Positions 39,450 through 53,000 are shown, counted from the first letter of the stretch. The stretch is DNA of 64,000 nucleotides from Anaeromyces robustus (GCA_002104895.1 MCFG01000312.1:1-64000), one strand, 5' to 3'. Numbers and translations: made by a program. The notes: generated from the sequence alone by a model not told the origin.

Positions 39450-40501
39450 TTATGAGTTTTCTTGATCCATATTTAAAAAATAAAAATAGAAACAAAAGAA
39501 AAAAAGGAAAGAAATTATTAATGTCAATAAATAAGTTTTTACTACATTTTTAATGATAATAGATAAATTATAAAAGTACAAAAAAAAAAAAAAAAAAGTA
39601 ATTTCAATAAAGAAATTATTATTCAATATTATAACAAAAAAAAAGTATAACAAGAAAATAAAAAACAATGAAAAGAAAAACTAAAAATATTCAATAAATA
39701 ATAGAAATTCAATAATAAAATTATAGAAATTAAAACAAAAAAAGTCAAAGCTACAATAAAAAAAAAAAAAGAAATATTTATTTATAAAATATTTTTATAG
39801 ATTACAAAAATAGAGTACAAAAAAAAATTATTTAAAATATAAAAAAATTTTTTTTTTAGAGTACATCAAAAATTAGAAATTTTTAAAATTTAGAAAAAAC
39901 AAAAAATACAAAAAAAAAAAAAAAGAACAATTAGATAATTTCAATTTTTTTTAATAATATTTAATAATATTATTAAAGGATAATTTTAACAATTAATTAT
40001 AAGATTAATTATATTTAATCTTATAATTAATCAGTTGTATATTTAACTTATAAAAAAAGTTGTAAATTAAGTCAAAAAAGTAAATTAAGCATCAAAAAAA
40101 AAAATCTACAAAAAAAAAAGTTTTAAATTAATTTATTTTTTAAAATCAAAAAATCTAAAAAAAAAAATATATATATATATCTATATAACAAAAAAAAATT
40201 AAGTTTTTTTTTTTTATTTAAAAATCTATAAATTATTATTTTTAAAATTATAAAAAAAATTATAAAAAAAAACAAAAAAAAAAAAAATTTTTTAAATTTA
40301 AGAGAGAAAGAAATTATAATATAAAAATGAAAAGAAAAAATAATATTAAATTTTATAATATTTTAAAAATATATTTTTAATTTATGAAATTGTAATATAG
40401 AAAATATGAAAATATTATAAAATCTTAAAAAAAAAATTTTTTTTATATTATAATAGAGTAATAAATAAATAAAGAAAATAAATTTTTATAAAAAATAGAA
40501 T

Positions 40502-40539
<38 letters not shown>

Positions 40540-40790
40540 AATTTAATCTTTAAAAATAATTAAAAAAGTGTGTTTGTTCTTAAAAAAAATGATTTATTTA
40601 TTTATTTAATTTTTGGTGTGTTTGTTTTATAAAAATAATTTTTTTTTATTAAAGAAAAATTTTTATATACATATGATATAAGGAGAGGGAAAGAAGAAGT
40701 TTTTTAATTTTAAAAAATATTTTTAGATATGGTGAAAAGAGTTAGAGAGTTGAGTGGTTGAATAATAATAATAAATATTGATTATTATTA

Positions 40791-41212
40791 TTATTTAAAT
40801 ATTACTCTTCCCTTTTTAGGTTCTAAAGTCCAATCTATATATTCAATAGAATTAGTATTTAACGAGAGATGATGTACTAACGAAAAATCCAACTAAAAGA
40901 GCTTCACACATATATATATACAAGGAATGTAAATATAAGATTAATCCTAGTCTAAAAAAAAAAATGTAAATATGATAAATTTGCTTCCATATACTACTAC
41001 TTCATAAAGTATACAGTAGTTGGGAGCTGCCATAGCTTCCTGGTCCATACTTTGTGGGATTGGCTGACTTTTTAACAAAAACAGTACCAGTAGTAATATG
41101 CAGCTTTTTGAAGTTATATATTTGATCGATATAATTCAATTTTTCTTTATATTAAATTTATGTTATAGATTTTTTAGATAGTATTCATGGAAGTGTATTC
41201 TCTTCCTTTAGT
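40791..41212 (-). other. Coding-like island, possibly a small multi-exon gene
   Basis: A G/C-richer island reads as protein on the minus strand. The most convincing piece is 40791-40892: after CTTTTAG it encodes 33 residues (including SIEYIDWTLEPKKGRVIFK) to a TAA stop. A 30-base candidate exon at 40922-40951 follows a T11-AG acceptor and ends at GTATAT. Upstream, about 40990-41110 is open in two frames. One contains VKKSANPTKYGPGSYGSS; the other is hydrophobic then QPIPQSMDQEAMAAPN, and its end (GAA before GTAGTA) is in phase with the two later pieces. Another T-run plus AG lies at 41213-41214. No start codon could be fixed and no family is recognised. It may also be a decayed gene. Confidence 0.35.
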
Positions 41213-41502
41213 CTAAAAAAAAAAAAATATTTCGATAGTATTTTTTTATTTTAATCTTTTTTTTTTTTTTATGTACTCAATCTAAATGTATTAATAACTA
41301 TTTATAATAAATAAAAAAAAAATATGTATTACTATACTACTTTATACCCTCAAAGTATTATTCATTATTATCTATAATGTTTAACTGTTTTTTTTTTTTT
41401 TTTTTTTATTAGTATCATTTTTTTATTTATTATATATATATATATTTTTTTTATAATTCACTTAATAAATATTTTAATAAATAAATAATTTTTTTTTTAA
41501 AG

Positions 41503-41545
41503 TATACAATTTGTACATCGTCTTTATTGAATTTAAATATTAATA
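41503..41545 (-). repeat. Dispersed repeat, copy 2
   Basis: Matches the copy at 17923-17970 with four differences in about 41 bases. The minus strand reads FKFNKDDVQIV. It lies about 290 bases upstream, on the same strand, of the coding-like island, as copy 1 lies upstream of the small secreted gene. Confidence 0.5.
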
Positions 41546-41889
41546 TAAGATATTAAATAGAATAATTATATATTTAAAAGATAAAGAGAAATATACAAGA
41601 AAATAGATAATATCTTTTTTTTTTTTTTTTTTTTACATTTTTATTTTTATTTTATTTATTTTTTTTTTTAATTTTATTTTTTATTTTTATTTTTTTTTAT
41701 TTTTATTTTTTTTTATTTTTATTTTTTTTTATTTTTTCTTACAGTGATAAAGATAAATAAAAATAAAAAAAAAAAAAAAACAAGTATCATTTTTCCAAAA
41801 TATTAAAAAATAAAAAAAGAAGTTAATTGAAATTATAAATATAAATATATTAGTGTTTGTATTATTACTTTTTTTTTTACTACTATTAT

Positions 41890-42200
41890 TAATAAATTAT
41901 TATTATTATTATTATTATTAATTGTTAATTATTAATTGTTAATTATTAATTATTATTATTATTAATTGTTAATTATAATTGTTATTGTTATTATTAATTA
42001 TTATTATTAATTGTTAATTATAATTGTTATTGTTATTATTAATTATTATTATATTATTAGTTATAATAGTTATTATTATTATTAGTTATTATTATTAATT
42101 GTTAATTATAATTGTTATTATTAAAAATTATTAATTGTATTATTAATATTATTAATTATTAATTATAATAGTTATTATTATTATTATTATTATTATTATT
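41890..42200 (+). repeat. Degenerate ATT/AATTGTTA repeat array
   Basis: Blocks of TTATTATTATT alternate with AATTGTTAATTATAATTG units, some repeated at longer spacing. Low-complexity; no frame. Confidence 0.8.
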
Positions 42201-42898
42201 TTTTATTACTATTATTATTGATATGATATGATTATTTAGAAGGTTTTTTTTTTTTTTTTTAAATAAAATAATAAAAAATAATTATGCTTTTTTGATATTT
42301 TTTTTTTTTTGATATTTTTTTTTTTTATTTATTTCTTTATTACTATTTTTTTTTTTTTTTATTTATTTATTTATTTTATTTATTTAATTTATTTTATTTA
42401 TTTATTTAATTAAAATTGAAAATATTATTCTTTATTATTTTATTACATATGATATTTAATTTATTTTATTTATTAACTACTATTATTTTTACTAATATTT
42501 TTTTTTTTTTATTATTATTTATTTATTTCAATTTATATATAAATATAAATAATTTATATTTATATTTATATTTATATTTATATTTATATATAAAATTAAA
42601 TTAAATTAAAATAAAATAATAAAAAAAAAAAAAAAAAAGGAAAACAAATTAAAGTTTAAGAAAAAAAAAAAAAAGATATATATACATATAAATATAAATA
42701 TTAATATATATATAAATATATTTATATATTTTAGAAAATATTTTGAAATTTTTAAAATCTTTTTTTTTTTTTTTTCTTCCCTTTTTTTTTTAATTGTTTT
42801 TTTTCCTTGTTATTATTATTATTATTATATTATTGAAGGGGGTTTTTAATTTAAAAAAAAAAAAAAATTTTTTTTTTTTTTTTTGTTTTTTATTTAAT

Positions 42899-45800
42899 TT
42901 AATTTACTGGCATTGAATATTTCATGGCATATTCATTCATACAATTAACACATTTAACTTTACCATCTTTAAATAATTTAAATTTATTCATACCACATTC
43001 ACTACATTTTAATTCATCATCAGTATTTTCATTTCCTACAGGTGTATTTGTTACTGCAACATTTTGTGATGGTGAATTTTGTGTAGATGAATCATAGGAA
43101 TAATCCATAACTGAAAGTGATGAAGGTGGTAACATAACAATATTATTTGGATTTAAATTATTATTATTAACAATATTATTATTATTATTATTATTGATAG
43201 TATTAGTATTAGCATTTATACTATTATGCATAGAATTATCATTATATATTGATGATGGTGTATTATTATTATTATTGGGATTATTGGGATTATTAGGATT
43301 ATAAAGTGGACAATTATATTGATGATAATGTGCACAATTACATATATGACATACACTAAAGGAACTACTTTGATCATTATTTGAAAAAGATAAAGAATCA
43401 TGGGCATCATTATTAATAGAAGTACTACTATTACCTCTATGCATATTTATCATATTTACAGACATTGATGATTTCATAACATAAGGACTTTTATTACCTT
43501 CATTTAATTGTTCAATATCTACACTATGAGTCATACTACTTTGTGAATAGGCTCTAGCAGGTCTTCTATTATAAGGTGAACTACTGACACTACTACTACC
43601 ACTAGTATAATTAGATGAAAATTCTTGAGATCTTGGATGATAGGATAAATTATTAAAAGTTTTAGATTTATTTTTAGAAAATATTCTATTATAACTTTGT
43701 GTTTCATCTGCAGATACTTTTCTACGTCCTAAAGAAGAAGATAAATTATTATCACTATGAAATGATGAAAAGGATCCCTTTCTTTCATCACGTTTTGGTG
43801 GTTTAATAACATTTTCAAATACTCTAATACGTCCATTAAAATCTGCTGTTACAATAATCATACCTACTGCATTATTTCTTTTCTTTTCTGGTTTAGCTGC
43901 ATTAGCAACATTTTTAACAATTTCTGCAGGATTTGTAATTTTATATTTGGTAGCACTATTTTTCATTACATTATGAACACTAATATGATCAATTTTACTT
44001 TCACGTAAATTTGCTGTTTCTAAAATAATTCTTGTTCTTTGTGGAGCAAATACTGTAGCCGTTACTGCACTACTACTAGCAACAAACGTTTCATAAGTAT
44101 TAATAGTCATAGCATCTCTTCCTCTAATAATATTTTGTAATTTTTCTTTAATTTCACGACGTGAGGTTTGAGGGGGTTCTACATTCCATATATATACTTG
44201 TCGATCTTCACTACCACATATAATATATTTACCATCATCACTAAAACTAGCTTTAATTTGACCACTTTTATTAGTTAAACCTTTATATTCTTTTGAACAA
44301 CTTTTATCATCTAATTGATAAAGTCTAATTCTTGAATCGGTAGTGGTAAATAAAATACTGTCAGGACCAGAAGAAAAACGGGGATAGGGTTCAATACCAG
44401 TAATTTTCTTTTGAACTTTTGGATTACAAACTTTAATTTGGGTATTATATTTAAGTTTTTCAAATTCATAAAAAATGGCATCTCCTTTGAAAGTACCAGC
44501 AATGGCAAAAGAACCATCTAATGAAAAACCAACTGAAGTAATTAATTGATCATTAGATATATCATTCCAATAGACTACTTTTTCTTCTTGAATTGACCAT
44601 AAACGAATTTTGGAATCAAGTGAACCACTTAAAAAGTAACGATCATCTTTTGGATGGAAACGTATAGAAGTAACAAAATCTTCATGTTGGAAAATTCTTA
44701 AACATTCATTATGCATGACATGCCATAAACGTACAGTTTTATCTAAAGAAGATGAAATTAAGAAATCTGTTTTTGACCAAGATAAATCTAAAATATCTGA
44801 AGTATGACCTCGATAGTAACGATATGGATAGCTTCGGAATACAGGGGATATTTTCTTTTTCTTCATTATATTATGTTTTTGATCCTGTGTTTCAGGTGTT
44901 GATAAATAATCTTGAACTTCTGAATATAAAATCCAAACACGAATAATCATATCTTGTCCACCACTAGCTAAATATTTACCATTTTTACTAAAACTTAATG
45001 CCCAAATAGGACCATCAATATCTTTCATTTCGCTTATTGGTGTACTACCAGACCGATTTGAATAACCTTTACCCAATTTTAAACCTTCACTAATATTATC
45101 ATTTAATGCTGTACTATCCGTATGAATACTCATATTATGATTAGGATCTTGGGTATTTGTATTTGGGTAAAGATTTGTTGGTAATTTTCCTAATTCTTGA
45201 ATAAACCTTATACTATTAAATTCTTTTATTGTTTTATGTTTGGTTTTAACATTAACATATTTGGATTGTTTCTTTTTATTATTAAGAATTTTGGACATAG
45301 ATGATAATTTTCTAGGAGGTTCTTTATTTGGAACTTTAAGTCTGTCTTTATCCTCTTCTTTGTCAGATATATTTGAATTTGAATTTATACTACTAACACC
45401 ATCAAACATTTGATAATTTGCTTTCATATTTCTAATATTATCAGATGACATTGATAAACGTACTGGACCTGATCCAACAGTATAATAATTTTCAAAAATA
45501 TCTGAATCTTCTTCTTCCACTCTATTATAAAGAACTTCATCACTATTATATTTTGGTATATTATTAGTTTTCGACTTTCTTCTTGGTTTTTTAAAGAACC
45601 AACTCTTTTTATTTACAGATTTTTTGTCAGTTTCAATTTTTTCAAGTGAAATTTCTACACTATCTTTTGAAGTTACATTACTATGTACACTTTGATTACA
45701 ATTAACTTCATTATGACTACTTAATACTGAAGTATTTGGATTCAAAAATTTATTATCTTCGTTGACTTTAATCTTCATACTGTTTTTAGAATCCTTATCA

Positions 45801-46257
45801 TCTTCATTTTCATTATTAACTTTTTCTTCTTCTTCTATTTCTTCTTCTATTTCTTCTTCTTCTTCTTCTTCTTCTTCTTCTTCTTCTTCCTCATCGTCAT
45901 CGTCATCATCATCGTCATTATCATAATCAATTGCTCCAGAAGATAATGAATTTCTTAAATCATCAATATCATCTTTCGTTAATATTTCATCATTACCTTC
46001 GTTTTCATTACTATTTTCTTCTCCAGTCTTTACATTTGATTCATTGCAATTTAAAATCCATTACATATTTAAATTTACATTTTTATTTTTTGGATAGTAA
46101 ATATTATAATAAAATATATTTATATATTAAATTGTTTATTAACAATAATTATATATTGTCAATAATTAATTATATAATATATAATAAATAAATAAATAAA
46201 TAAAACCATTATAAAAAATTATGATTATTATTATGTTTATTATTATTATTATGTTAC

Positions 46258-46300
<43 letters not shown>

Positions 46301-46443
46301 TGTTCTTTAATTTTACTTTCAATTAAAATATTAAGTGGATTTGTCGAGTAACGTTTAATTGAATCTCTTATATTTTGTATTTTTGTTTCTGTAGTAAAAG
46401 TAGTTGGTGCGTCATAAAATGATTCTGAACTATCTGAATCCAT
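42899..46443 (-). CDS. WDR44-like: WDR44-type WD40-repeat protein, 2 exons
   Basis: WDR44 in animals is a Rab11 effector acting in endosome recycling and ER-endosome tubules; a similar trafficking role is inferred. Exons 46300-46443 and 42899-46027 join in phase (GT-AG intron with a TTA microsatellite) to 1090 residues. The intron join adds MDSDSSESFYDAPTTF and a long Asp/Glu run upstream of the obvious frame. A conserved KEFNSIRFIQELGKL box (about 320) precedes the beta-propeller (about 384-660 plus a last blade near 776). Matching blades include WALSFSKNGKYLASGGQD, LDLSWSKTDFLISSSLDKT, FHPKDDRYFLSGSLDSKIRL and QIKASFSDDGKYIICGSEDR. The C-terminal third is disordered. It holds a Cys/His cluster (CHICNCAHYHQYNC, about 940) and ends in a CxxC-x14-CxxC zinc-ribbon-like module (about 1053-1080). 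The gene is convergent with the symporter. Confidence 0.9.
46253..46298 (+). repeat. TTA microsatellite in the WDR44-like intron
   Basis: About 15 ATT units sit just inside the donor of the gene's only intron (46028-46299). Read on the minus strand they are AAT repeats. Confidence 0.9.
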
Positions 46444-47860
46444 CTTATTTATTAATTTTTATTTGATTATAATAGATTTCTTTTGATTACTTTTTTATTT
46501 ATATTTATATTTTAATTATTAATTAATAATTTTATTTATGTGTTTTTTTTTCGGTGTGATTAATATATTTAGCTGTTGTTTATTATTGTATTTATAGTTT
46601 CAATTGCTAATTATGTGTTATATATTTATTATCTTTATCATATTTTTTATTGTATTTTTATTACATTTATTTAATATTTTTATTATATATGCTTTTTTTT
46701 TTTTTTAACTAATTTATAAATATTTATATTATTATCAAAAAAAAAAAATAAATGATTAAATTTTTGAAATACGAAATTATTAATTTGTCTATTTGTGTAT
46801 AATATATTTATAAATATGTAAATTTTTCTTTCTTAAAAAATGTTTTTCTTTTTTTTTATATTTTATGATGTAGCTAAAAATAGAAAGAAAAAAAAAAAAG
46901 AATGAATGAATTAATAAGCTGTTCTATTAAAAATATTATATTATTATTAAATTATTTGATATATGAATTATAATTTTTAAAATACCTTCTTTATTTATCT
47001 TTTCTAAATTTCTTTACAAAAAAATGGTATTAAATTTTTTAATTTTAAAATTCCGTATCTTTTTAATCTTTTTCTTTTTTTTATTTTATTTTATTTTATT
47101 TTTGATTTAAATAAGATTATTATAAAAAATTATACTTTACTTATAAATATTAGCTTAATATTTTATAATACCTTCAATTAAGAAATGTTAATACAATTGT
47201 TGATAATTACAAAATAAGATTAAAAAAAAAAAAAAAACTATATATATTTTTTATTTAAAAAAATATATATAGATAAAAAAAAATTAAAAATGTTTATATT
47301 GATATATTTGCTATTATGTTATGAGTAACAAATAAATGGTATCTTTCTTTTTTTTTTTTCTAATAAATTGACTGTTATTTTTAATAAGATAAAAAATTTA
47401 CAGTATTTTTATTTTTATTATACCTTTTTCTTCTTTTTAAATTATTAATTATAATTAATTATATCTGTTAATGTGTATAAAAAAATTTTTTTTAATTTAT
47501 TTCTATTGGAATATATTTAATATAAAACCCTATTTATCTTAATATTATATTATGGAATAATTATATAAATAAATAAGTGAATAAATGAATAGTATATGAA
47601 ATAAATATATAATTAAATATATAAATGAATAATATTAAATGAATAAATGAATAAATGTATGGAATAATTATATAAATAAATAAATAAATAAATAATAAAT
47701 AAATAAATGAATAATTGATTAATATTATTAGATTTTAAAATCATAATTAATTCATATGAAAAAGTGATTATATTACATAAATTTATCTTTTTTTTTAATT
47801 AAACTTAACATTAAATATTTTTTGTAAAAAATTAAAAATCGAGGCAGTTATTTTTTTTAG

Positions 47861-47892
<32 letters not shown>

Positions 47893-48296
47893 GAAATTAA
47901 AAATTAATTTAATAATACATACATATTACATAATATTTTATATTTATAATAAATAGATTAAATATTTATTTAAAAATCAATAATAAAATTTATTTTAGTA
48001 TATATTAAACTATACTATATAGACAAGAATACATCTATTTAGTAAAATGTATATTTTTAACCTAAACCTAATATAATATAATGAAAAAAAAATTGTTATT
48101 ATTTAAAGAATATATTATTTTCTGACTTAATAATATAAAAAAAATTTTTTTAAAAAAAAAAAAAAGACAAAAATGTTAAAGGAAATATTAATATTTCCTT
48201 TTATTTATTGTTTTATTTTATATTTTATTTATTGTTTTATTTTATATTATTATTTCATTTTTTTATTTTATTTTATTTTATTTTTTGTTTTTCTTG

Positions 48297-48331
<35 letters not shown>

Positions 48332-48512
48332 TTTTTTTCATTTAATTTCATTATATTAACTGTTTTAAATTTTTTTTTTGTTTGTTTAATTTTATTTTTT
48401 AATTAAATTATTTTTTATTTCTTATTTTTTTTATATATATTATATATATATAAAAAATGATATATATTATATTTATACAAGTATTATTAGTTTATCCTTT
48501 TTTTTTTAACAA
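46444..48512. other. AT-rich intergenic region, no gene seen
   Basis: Two kilobases upstream of the WDR44-like start and downstream of the CotH-dockerin stop. It contains AATG/AAAT repeats at about 47565-47715, an A-run at about 47861-47890 and a T-run at about 48299-48323. Nothing coding or structured is supported. Confidence 0.6.
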
Positions 48513-50747
48513 TTAACAATTAACTGGAATACCACACCAGTCACCATTTTCAATACCCCATTTGCCACTATTATCAACAGAAACTACTGAGATACATGAT
48601 GAACAACAATTATATCCTAAAGATGTAGACCAACATGATTGAACTTCTTTCTTTGGAATACCACACCAATTATTATTCTCAAGACCCCATTGACCATCAT
48701 TATCTTCATAAACAACAGGTGTATTAGGATTACTACAACAATTAAAGCCTAAAACAGTAGACCAACATGATTGAGTTTTTGGAATACCACACCAATTACC
48801 ATTTTCAAAACCCCATTGACCATCATTATCCTCATATACGACAGGTGCATTAGGATTACTACAACAATTGAAACCTAAAGAATTAGACCAACATTGACTA
48901 GAAGTTGGAACAGAAGAATTAGTTGTAGTTGTAGTTTTTATAGTAGTAGTTCTAGTTTTTTTGGTAGTAGTACGATAATCAAAATTATTTAAATAATCTT
49001 TACCAATACTACAATCAATATTATAATTCTTACAAACAAAAACGAATTTATCAAGAATCCATTTTTTTAAACCGTAGGAATTACTAGTCATACCATTGAA
49101 ACTAGATGGAAGAGTAGTAAATTCACTATTATTTTCAAATTGTTCATAAGAATAATCATAACAATTACTTCTAGGATTTAATCTACCAGGTAATTTACCA
49201 TTAACTGGAGTTCTATCAGCTTTAACATATGGTCTAATAAAGTCTTTAATTTCATCGATTCTATCAAATAAAAGACCTGGATTGAAAGCATTATTAATAA
49301 TTTCTTGAAGAGTTTGAAGGAATAAGTTTTTATTTTCTTTCATAATAAGTTGAATAACATATTGATTAGTTCCAATCCAATCTTCAAATTTGGCATTTGG
49401 CCATGTATTAACATTATTTGAATTAATACCTTGTGGAACACGGAAGAATAAACCAAGAGAAAGATCTTGACCAAAAGTAGCATCAAAATCGTAAAGAGTC
49501 ATTGTCCATTTACCATTTGGAATTTTATAAACATTATAATTATGACCATAAATTGTATAATGATCCCATGAACCTGTAAGCCATTCTAAAATAATACTCT
49601 TTAAATAATTATCAATATCAAAGACTTGACTAATTTGATTAATGCTATTTGCAGAGTTTAAAGTTCTTAAAAGTTGATTAAAGTTACTTTTATCTGGATT
49701 ATCATCATTTTCAGAGGTACAAATATTAAGAGAATTATTATCTAAGAAAGCATTTAAATCTTTACATTGAATTAAATTGGTAGTATCTTTATCATTATAC
49801 TCAATTTCAACATATGTCATTTTTAAGGAATCCATAATTACATAGAAACCTAAATCTTCACCATTTATGGACATATTTATATAATTAGCTGATACAGAGT
49901 TTACTATACCTAAACGATTACTAATATCACAGAAAAGTTTAGAACGGATCATAGTAGGTTCTCTAGCATCAGAACGAATACGGAATTGTTTTCTACCGAA
50001 AAGTTGTTGATTCTTACCACGAATTTTAATGTTAAATGCTTGTTTTGCATAATAACGAGAAGAAACACCACCTAATGAAAAAGTTACTTGATCAAATGTT
50101 TGAGTTTGACTATATAGAATAAAATATCATATATAAAAGAGTATAATTTTTAATAAAAAAAAATATTTAATAAATATTTCAATATAAAGATTTTTATAAT
50201 TACTTATATTTCATAAATGATTGCTTTATTATTATTATTATTACTACTACTATTATTATTATTATTATTATGTTTATTATTACTATTATTATTATTATTC
50301 TTATTACTATTATTTAAGTTTTTACTATATATTAAAAAAAAAAGATTAAATAATAAAAATTATAATGATAATATAATATATATATATATATATATTAATA
50401 ATTACCCATTTAAAGTAAAGACCATACTTGCTTCTTTAGTTTTAAAATCTTGAGGTTGTGCAAACATACCACCAGAACTTGTAATAATTTGCTTTAATTG
50501 TTGATATTCAGAACTTTGTAATGTGAAATCCATTTTTGGAACAGCATCATCAGTTTTTTTAAAATATTCAGCTCTCTTGGTATTATCAAGAAAGTCTGCA
50601 CTAACAATTAAAGCCAAATTTATTAAAGCTGAAATAAATATAATAGTTAAAAATTATAATAAATTAGTATTTAATTTATTATAATTTGAATATTTTATAA
50701 TATTAATAAGTATATAAATTACCACAAAATATATTAAGAATTCTCAT
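48513..50747 (-). CDS. Secreted CotH-kinase protein with three fungal dockerins, 3 exons
   Basis: Extracellular cellulosome-associated protein. Exons 50723-50747, 50406-50628 and 48513-50109 join to 614 residues. Splicing restores a signal peptide (MRILNIFCALINLALIVSA) that no single exon shows. A CotH domain follows at about 40-430: FTLNGQTQTFDQVTFSLGG, KQAFNIKIRG, FRIRSDAREPTMIRSKL and MTLYDFDATFG. A Thr-rich linker (about 455-482) leads to three tandem CBM10-type dockerins (about 487-526, 528-568, 573-612), each of the form CWS-x3-LG-CC...WG-EN-WCGI. Fungal dockerins bind scaffoldin cohesins. The first two are near-identical (CCSNPN, VVYEDNDGQWG). The third differs (CCSSCISVVSVDNSGKWG). 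CotH proteins are kinase-like folds; the substrate of this one is unknown. Confidence 0.93.
50110..50405 (-). other. Intron 2 of the CotH-dockerin gene, with TTA microsatellite
   Basis: GT-AG intron joining NG to QTQTFDQ in phase 2. It contains a TTA/ACT run at about 50223-50320 whose frames look like poly-Leu but are not genes. Confidence 0.85.
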
Positions 50748-51319
50748 TTTTTTTATTTCTTATTTAAAAAATTTCAATTTTATTTAATTATTAATTATTA
50801 TATTACAGTATTATTAATATAAAAATAATCCAGTATTTTTATATTATTATTTTTTTATAATTAATTATTAAAAAATATGAAAAATAAGAAAATTTATAAC
50901 CTTTTTATACAAAAAAAAAAAAAAAAAAAAAAACATTATTACCTATTGTTCTCTTTTATTTATAATTTATTATAAAATAAAATTTAAATTTAATGAAATT
51001 CAAAATATAAATAATTAATTAATTAATTAAATTAATATTCCTTTAAATCACAACCTCAATTACATCAAAATGTTTCAATAAATATATTTGTCACAATATT
51101 CTTTTAAATAAATTTTGTTAGTTCTTTTTAAATATTGTCATTTATATATATATATTAAAAAATTCTTGGTATATTTCTCATATTAGTATATAAATACATT
51201 ATATAAAAATTAAAAAAGAAATTGGCACTAATATAATTATTAAAATAGAAAAAAATAATGAAATTATTAGTCTTATTTTTTTTTTTTTTATAAATCCAAA
51301 AATTTCAACAATAATTAAG

Positions 51320-51480
51320 ACTTACATTATAAATACTCATCTCTAATGTACACTTACTATAGTCGCACCTGTAGTTATGATGATATATAGCCTATCGAAT
51401 TTGATGTCACCTTTCTACTTATCAGTACGAGCTATTAGAATATAGTTCTTTATATACATTCTATAAATGTAACCCATTTC
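51320..51480. other. G/C-richer island, possible gene remnant
   Basis: About 160 bases with clearly higher G/C than the flanks. The minus strand has protein-like segments (DEMGYIYRMYIKNYILIART, then KGDIKFDRLYIIITTGAT). The plus strand also has one (VAPVVMMIYSLSNLMSPFYL). Neither forms a complete gene with recognisable splice sites, and the family is unknown. Confidence 0.3.
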
Positions 51481-52684
51481 ATCATTATATATATATTTAT
51501 TATTATGATAGAATATTAATAATACACATATTTTATATTAATAATACACATATTTTATTTTTTAATTTATAATTTGGAACAAAAAAAATAATAAAGAAGT
51601 AAAAATAAAAAGAAAAAAAAAAAGAAATAATTAATAAAAAAATTAAAAAAAAAAAAACAATGTCTCTTTGTGTACTATCATAAATAAAAATTATATTGTT
51701 TATTGTTTTATATTATTTCCGTTAACTAACTATTATTCCTTTTTTCTTTTAAGTTGTACCAAACTATAAACTCTAAAAAATATAATTATTATCATAATAT
51801 ATAATAAACCTTGAAGAATAATAAACTTTAATATATAATAGTCTATTAGGTTACACAAAAAATTATAACTTATATATTCCTATTCAAAATTTTATTTTAT
51901 ATAATAAATAATAATAATAGATAAATTATAATAATAAATAATAATAAATAATAGATAATATTTGATAAAAAAAATTTTTTTTAATTTAAACACATCATTA
52001 TTATTTATTATTTAGTATTTATTATTATTTATTATTGTTTATTATTTATTATTATTTTAATGAAAATAATAATAATAAAATTACAAATAAATAATATATA
52101 AAAAAAAAAAATAAAATAAATAAAATGAATCATTATTAATTTATATTAATATGACTGTTCTACCAAAATTTTTATTGGCTTAAAAATTATTAGAATTTAT
52201 AAATTACATGGAATAAAATATGTTATAAGATAATGTGGCTTGATATTCCATGTCACGTGTACATGATATTGCAAATAATTATAAATCTATTGCTAATATT
52301 ATAAATTTTCTTTAAATTCAAAAAATTAACGTTAGTGTATTTAATATTTAATTTACGTAGGTATTTTTTATATCCAATTTATTAATAATTTTTTATAAGA
52401 AAAATTTATATATTTAATTTTCAAGAATTAGAATATTAATTATATAAATTTGAAATATGAAAATAATTCAACAACTCAAATTAATTCTTTCTTTGTTATT
52501 TATATTTCGTTTCAATTGTGGTTTAGTTCATTATTTTATTTTAATTTTAATTATTTATTTATATTAATTATCATGACTTTTATTTATTAAATATTAATTA
52601 ATTAATTTCATTGTATTTTAATTATAATAATACTGTTGAAAATAAAAAATATGTTAATTTTCTTTTATATTATTTAATAGGTAT

Positions 52685-52719
<35 letters not shown>

Positions 52720-53000
52720 TCAATCTATTATGGATAAATTCTTTTAATATAATAGAAAATATAAAAGTTTATTTATTTTTTGTTATGATAATTATTTTTT
52801 GTTATGATAATTATTTTTGTTTCTCTGTATTAATTTTAATATAATAATATCTATATATGTATTTTTTTTATTTATAGCTTGAGGTAAAATTTTTTAGTTT
52901 ATATAAAATAATAGTATTAGTATAAATTAATTTACCTATTATATTCAATTTAATTTCATTGTTATGATATTAATTTAAACTTTTTAATATACTTTTTCTT

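Larger units (their letters stand above)
39372..42898. other. Intergenic region between convergent genes
   Basis: Contains the symporter's 3' flank with a short palindrome (39429-39449), a coding-like island on the minus strand (about 40791-41212), the second copy of a dispersed repeat (41503-41545), an ATT/AATTGTTA degenerate array (about 41890-42200) and many homopolymers, including an A-run of about 38 at 40504. No complete gene is supported. Confidence 0.6.

Noticed and set aside
40830-41110. Possible C/D-box snoRNA (GATGATGT and CTGA) or snRNA on the plus strand
   Set aside because: Boxes are imperfect, the spacing of about 200 bases is too long, and no snRNA signature was found; minus-strand coding fits better.
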